A stretch of DNA of 8,917 nucleotides from Chloroflexota bacterium (GTDB lineage Bacteria > Chloroflexota > UBA6077 > CF-72), in assembly GCA_019242065.1 (NCBI GenBank), contig JAFAWJ010000814.1:1-8917 (forward strand). The letters run 5' to 3'. A model generated the notes under the pieces. The model searched no databases. It had not been told where the DNA came from and saw only the letters and a list, made by a program, of their open reading frames with translations. Positions within the stretch are counted from its first letter, which is position 1. The number at the start of each line of letters is the position of its first letter. Shown in pieces: positions 6,222-8,917 of this stretch. The position numbers and the translations under genes were made by a program.

Positions 6222-6866
6222 ATGAATACGCGAGCTTCGAAGCACGGCGGGCGGTGGCTGCTGATGAGTGCGGTCTCACTCGCCCTGGTGGCGCTGTTAC
6301 CGGCCGCGGTCAGCGCAGCGCCCGCACCAGCGCGTGTCGCGCAGGACGATTCGGGAAGTCCTCCGCCAGATTCCAATCCGCTGGTGGCGCCGACGGCGCT
6401 TGACCCGTGTCAGGTGGTGACGAGCGACGAAGCCTCGGCCCTGTCGGGCGCCACCTACTCGGCCGGCACCGAGAGCACCACCCAGGACGGTGGCAAACTG
6501 TGCGTGTACGGCGCGCAGACGACCAATGTGTTCATGGTGCTGGTTGCTCAGGCGCCAGACGCCGATACGGCCCAGGCGGAGTGGGCCCAGGAGCAGGCTC
6601 AGGTGCAGTCGGTGATCCAGAACGGGCTCCCGGGCGGCGTCAGCATCAACCTGAACGTCACCGATCTGACCCTGGATGGGTTCGATCAGGCGGCGATCGC
6701 CCAGGGCAGTCGACCCACGCCGGCCGGCACGATCAACGGCAGCGCGTGCTACTTGCTCAAAGGACCGACGTTCGTCGCCTTCAGTAACGTGCTGCTGAAC
6801 AACCCCGCGCCGAGCAGCGACGCGCTGCAGAGCCAGGCACAAACGGTGCTGGGCCGCTTGCCCTGA
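6222..6866 (+). CDS. secreted hypothetical protein, DUF3558-like
   Basis: Exported protein of 214 aa with no known enzymatic role. The N-terminus is a typical Sec signal: basic stretch (NTRASKHGGR), hydrophobic core (WLLMSAVSLALVALLPAAV) and likely cleavage after Ser-Ala near residues 31-32. A short Pro/Ser-rich linker (about 43-57) follows, then DPCQVVTSDEASALSG (61-76), which resembles the start of DUF3558 domains (DPC.L.T..EA...G), and KLCVYG around 92-97. Cys63, Cys94 and Cys176 are available for disulfides. Without a lipobox cysteine at the cleavage site it is probably released or held by other contacts. DUF3558 proteins are known mostly from Actinomycetota, where they are small cell-envelope proteins, but the domain match here is judged only from motifs. 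It follows the serine hydrolase in the same direction and may share its transcript or use the leaderless promoter just upstream. Confidence 0.75.
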   Translation: MNTRASKHGGRWLLMSAVSLALVALLPAAVSAAPAPARVAQDDSGSPPPDSNPLVAPTALDPCQVVTSDEASALSGATYSAGTESTTQDGGKLCVYGAQTTNVFMVLVAQAPDADTAQAEWAQEQAQVQSVIQNGLPGGVSINLNVTDLTLDGFDQAAIAQGSRPTPAGTINGSACYLLKGPTFVAFSNVLLNNPAPSSDALQSQAQTVLGRLP

Positions 6867-6876
6867 GCTGACGTTC

Positions 6877-7583
6877 TTAGCCCCGAAGGTAGACTTCCAC
6901 GTGGAGCGCCAGTGCATCTCGAATCGCCTGTTCCGGAGTGAAGCGCTCCCCATACGTCCAGGCTGCATCGGACTCGAGCGGGCCAAAGTTCCGCTCGGGG
7001 CTGTCCGAGCCAGCGTTGCAGTTGACGGACCGCCGCCGCGCCGAATTCGCGACGAAACCAGGTCAACTGTGCGGCTCGAAACAATGCGAATGCCAGAGTT
7101 GGTTGATCGCCAAGCTCTCGCGCGATGCTCAGCGCTTCCTGCATCAGTGGACGCGCCGCCACGTACTCGCCGCCCTGCTCTCAGCGTCGAGGCGTACGTC
7201 AGCGCCCGCGACCGCGCCGCCGTGCTCGACCCGACCTTCCGTCCCAAAACCGTGTTGTTGTCAGAAGTACGCCGCGCAACCAGCTACCCGAGCGCCGGCT
7301 CGACTTCACCATGGTTGATCATCCAGCGCAGCGCCGTCCGTGCATTGTCGTGCTCAGCCTCGAGCAGGCTCAACGTCTGGTGAAGTCGCTCGGCGATCTG
7401 CTTGACGGCGAGCACGCGCAAAGGTGCCGCGGCAAGCTCGATCGCCAGCGGCAGACCGTCCAGCCCGCGGCAGATGTTGGCAACCGCGGCGGCGGTCCGT
7501 TCGTCGAGCTCGAATCCTGGGTGGACGGCCAGCGCGCGCTCTACGAACAGCGCGCCTGACTCCGAGCGGCGCACGTTGTCCAC
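6877..7583 (-). pseudogene. decayed ATPase/TPR transcriptional regulator (LuxR/AfsR-like)
   Basis: Remnant of a large regulator with an NB-ARC/AAA-type ATPase followed by tetratricopeptide repeats. From 7583 down, one frame reads ALFVERALAVHPGFEL and ICRGLDGLPLAIELAA, the unmistakable end of the ATPase module. Near 7376 it jumps from AERLHQ directly to LSLLEAEHDNARTALRW, which normally lies more than 100 residues later, so an internal block is missing. A TAG follows at 7284-7286. The same frame resumes with AARSRALTYASTL, then at about 7181 one extra base shifts to EQGGEYVAARPLMQEALSIA, then RELGDQPTLAFALFRAAQL (a TPR). A second frame change after about 7050 leads to AAWTYGERFTPEQAIRDAL and a TAA at 6877-6879, matching the family's AAWxxGRxLxxEQAI ending. 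The P-loop/Walker region and any DNA-binding domain are absent. Boundaries are approximate; the gene is certainly non-functional as a regulator. Confidence 0.8.
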
Positions 7584-7678
7584 GGCTCCGGATCGAGAAG
7601 ACAGAGTCCTGGGTCCAGCAACTGGTGGCCAACCCCGAGCACGTGGTGGCGCAAGCCAATGTGCACCGCCTGCTATGA
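7583..7678 (+). other. possible short coding remnant on the plus strand
   Basis: Just where similarity to the decayed regulator stops, the plus strand reads RLRIEKTESWVQQLVANPEH, then VVAQANVHRLL and TGA at 7676. The codons have high GC at position 3 and low GC at position 2, as in real genes here, and W-x-x-x-L-x-A-N-P recalls deazaflavin-dependent nitroreductase-type proteins. No start or upstream domain is present; the upstream part of the frame is antisense to the regulator remnant. It may be the tail of a truncated gene or chance. Confidence 0.2.
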
Positions 7679-7740
7679 CATGCGCCCCGGCCTGGTCCTC
7701 GGCGAGGTGTGGCTGTCGTAATCTCGAGTATCAAACAAAT

Positions 7741-7746
7741 TACTCT
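7741..7746 (+). promoter_or_regulatory. candidate leaderless -10 box for the luciferase-like oxidoreductase
   Basis: TACTCT stands exactly 6 nt before the ATG at 7753, inside an unusually AT-rich patch (7728-7748) for this window. No Shine-Dalgarno is seen. No good -35 is visible. Confidence 0.45.
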
Positions 7747-7752
7747 TGGATG

Positions 7753-8649
7753 ATGCAAGTTGGTGCAGTCGTACGCCTCGGCGCCAGGACACAGGGCGGC
7801 CAGGCGGCGAGCTACGCGGAGATTCGCGACATGGCCTGCCGCATCGAAGATGCCGGCTTCGACTCGATCTGGGTCTACGACCACTTCTTCCTGCGCTGGC
7901 CCCAGCAGCCAACGGCCGGCGCCTGGGAGTGCTGGACCACGCTGTCCGCGCTTGCGCAGGCGACGACGCGGGTCCAACTGGGGACCATCGTGCTGTGCGT
8001 CCCGTTCCGCAATCCGGCCATCGTCGCCAAGATGGCCAGCACCCTCGACGAGGTCAGCGGCGGCCGTCTCATCCTCGGACTAGGCGCCGGCTGGCACGAG
8101 CCCGAGTTCGAGGCAACGGGCGCGCCGTTCGACCATCGCGCAGGCCGCTTCGAAGAAGCCTTGAAGATCATCTGCCCGCTGCTGCGCGAGGGACGGGTGG
8201 ACTTCGAAGGCAAGTTCTACAGCGCGCGTGATTCCGAGCTAGTACCCCGCGGACCGCGTGCCAAAGGTCCGCCGATCATGCTCGCCGGAGCAGGTCCGCG
8301 CATGCTGCGTCTGGCGGCCCGCTACGGCGACAGGTGGAATACCGCCTGGGATACCGAGTTGGCGTCGGTGGCTCGCCACACGGACGGCATGCGCGCGGCG
8401 TGCGCCGCCGAAGGACGTAATCCGGAGACGCTCGAGATCACCGCACTGGCGGCGGTGCACTTCGCGGATCTGGGCCCGGCGCCGCGCCCCTCGCTGACGG
8501 GCACAGTCGAAGAGCTGGCTGAAACGCTGGGGCGGTATGCGGAGTTCGGCGTTGGACACCTGATGCTCGAAGTTGCGCCGCATTCGAACGCGGGGGTCGA
8601 TCGACTGGCGCAGGTCGTCGATCGCTTCCGCGCGCACCAACCCGGCTAG
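7753..8649 (+). CDS. LLM-class (luciferase-like) flavin/F420-dependent oxidoreductase
   Basis: TIM-barrel oxidoreductase of the bacterial luciferase superfamily, 298 aa, using FMN or F420 to oxidise or reduce a small organic substrate in the cytosol. Family marks in order: RIEDAGFDSIWVYDHFF (30-46), the strand-helix leading to the DH pair; TTRVQLGTIVLCVPFRNPAI (71-90); VAKMASTLDEVSGGRLILGL running into GAGW (91-114); DHRAGRFEEALKI (127-139); and PIMLAGAGPRMLRLAARYGD (174-193), the late glycine-rich segment of the cofactor site. Start ATG 7753 is chosen from the leaderless-type promoter spacing; ATG 7750 adds one Met. Longer in-frame extensions upstream overlap the regulator remnant and have no family similarity. 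It converges with an ABM-type monooxygenase gene. The substrate, and whether the cofactor is FMN or F420, cannot be told from sequence alone. Confidence 0.92.
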   Translation: MQVGAVVRLGARTQGGQAASYAEIRDMACRIEDAGFDSIWVYDHFFLRWPQQPTAGAWECWTTLSALAQATTRVQLGTIVLCVPFRNPAIVAKMASTLDEVSGGRLILGLGAGWHEPEFEATGAPFDHRAGRFEEALKIICPLLREGRVDFEGKFYSARDSELVPRGPRAKGPPIMLAGAGPRMLRLAARYGDRWNTAWDTELASVARHTDGMRAACAAEGRNPETLEITALAAVHFADLGPAPRPSLTGTVEELAETLGRYAEFGVGHLMLEVAPHSNAGVDRLAQVVDRFRAHQPG

Positions 8650-8660
8650 CGCACGCCCCG

Positions 8661-8672
8661 CGGCGCGCGCCG
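8661..8672. repeat. short GC palindrome at a convergent junction, possible terminator stem
   Basis: CGGCGCGCGCCG is a perfect 12-bp palindrome in the 43-bp gap between the convergent oxidoreductase and monooxygenase genes. It could form a 4-bp stem with a GCGC loop, but no T-run follows, so a terminator role is weakly supported. Confidence 0.25.
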
Positions 8673-8692
8673 GGACCATACGTTCAGCACGA

Positions 8693-8917
8693 TCAGGCGT
8701 CGGTCTTGACCACCATTTCGCCCAGCTCGGACCAGTCGTTCTGAGGCACCGTAAAGTTGACGATGCGGGGCGTGGCCATGAGGTGCGCTGGCAGCTCGCG
8801 CTGCGCCGCTTTGAAGTGCGCAGACTGCACGTGCGCCGCACCCGCCTCGCCATCGCGAAACGCTTCGACGAGGACGTATTCGTTGGGATTGTCCAGGCTC
8901 CGCGACCAGTCAAACCA
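8693..8917 (-). CDS. antibiotic-biosynthesis-monooxygenase (ABM/YgiN-like) family protein, 3' part
   Basis: The C-terminal 74 codons of a gene whose start lies beyond the window's right edge. The frame, open from 8917 to a TGA at 8693-8695, reads NPNEYVLVEAFRDGEAGAAH, then VQSAHFKAAQRELP, TPRIVNFTVPQNDW and SELGEMVVKTDA. The E-x-Y-x-x-x-E strand followed by A-H-x-x-S-x-H-F-K is characteristic of small dimeric ABM-domain proteins, which fold as ferredoxin-like dimers and act on quinols or polyketide intermediates without metal or flavin. Full-length members are about 95-115 aa, so only some 25-40 residues are missing. It converges with the luciferase-like oxidoreductase. Note that a longer reading frame over this stretch in another phase is spurious. 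The actual substrate is unknown. Confidence 0.82.
   Translation of the reverse strand, partial: WFDWSRSLDNPNEYVLVEAFRDGEAGAAHVQSAHFKAAQRELPAHLMATPRIVNFTVPQNDWSELGEMVVKTDA

Noticed and set aside
6297..7247. Single minus-strand gene spanning the secreted-protein gene and the regulator remnant
   Set aside because: Only about 7182-7247 matches the regulator; the rest is antisense to the signal-peptide-bearing gene at 6222-6866 and lacks any domain.
7402..7749. N-terminal extension of the luciferase-like oxidoreductase
   Set aside because: It overlaps the regulator remnant in antisense, has no family similarity, and the barrel's first strand MQVGAVVRLG begins at 7753.
8239..8913. Minus-strand open frame of 224 codons at the right end
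   Set aside because: It reads the ABM gene in the wrong phase and then runs antisense to the luciferase-like gene; the ABM protein is in another frame ending at 8693.

Overview
This is a GC-rich bacterial chromosomal segment. It carries six complete protein genes with recognisable families, two small hypothetical genes, one partial gene and one clearly decayed regulator gene. The family mix (branched-chain-type substrate-binding lipoprotein, aldo/keto reductase, phthalate-dioxygenase-like Rieske oxygenase, luciferase-like monooxygenase, beta-lactamase-fold hydrolase, remnant of a large ATPase/TPR regulator), the high GC and the apparent leaderless starts suggest a soil Chloroflexota or Actinomycetota-type organism. 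That assignment is an inference; no rRNA or other phylogenetic marker is present. I see no tRNA, CRISPR array, insertion sequence or phage gene.

Left part (1-3700): a lipoprotein of the ABC-transporter type I binding-protein family reads leftward. Diverging from it across about 58 bp is a two-gene operon: an aldo/keto reductase with an intact catalytic tetrad, then, 12 bp later, a Rieske non-heme iron oxygenase with complete Rieske and iron-ligand motifs. The divergent gap holds an interrupted inverted repeat that includes the reductase start codon. A plausible reading is uptake plus oxidation/reduction of an aromatic or similar small organic compound.

Middle part (3700-6900): two tiny hypothetical proteins are encoded in the same reading frame, separated by one TGA and a compact hairpin. 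A hairpin then lies at the convergent junction with a leftward aminoglycoside-nucleotidyltransferase-like gene. That gene diverges from a serine beta-lactamase/penicillin-binding-protein-fold hydrolase. A perfect 10-bp inverted repeat sits in the shared promoter region and overlaps both candidate -10 boxes. A secreted protein resembling the DUF3558 type follows the hydrolase.

Right part (6870-8917): about 700 bp of the minus strand is the wreck of an ATPase/TPR transcriptional regulator (LuxR/AfsR/adenylate-cyclase-associated type). It has lost its 5' end and an internal block, and carries an in-frame stop and two frame changes. A short possible coding remnant on the plus strand abuts it. Then comes an intact luciferase-like flavin/F420-dependent oxidoreductase with a leaderless-looking promoter, convergent with the 3' end of an antibiotic-biosynthesis-monooxygenase-type (YgiN-like) gene that runs out of the window.

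Several operon-leading genes have a TAnnnT-like hexamer only 6-10 nt before the start codon and no Shine-Dalgarno. The Rieske gene inside its operon, and the lipoprotein gene, have clear Shine-Dalgarno sites. I did not find a wholly new defence or mobile system. The most interesting structures are the shared inverted repeat between the two drug-enzyme-like genes, the same-frame tandem small ORFs, and the decayed regulator.
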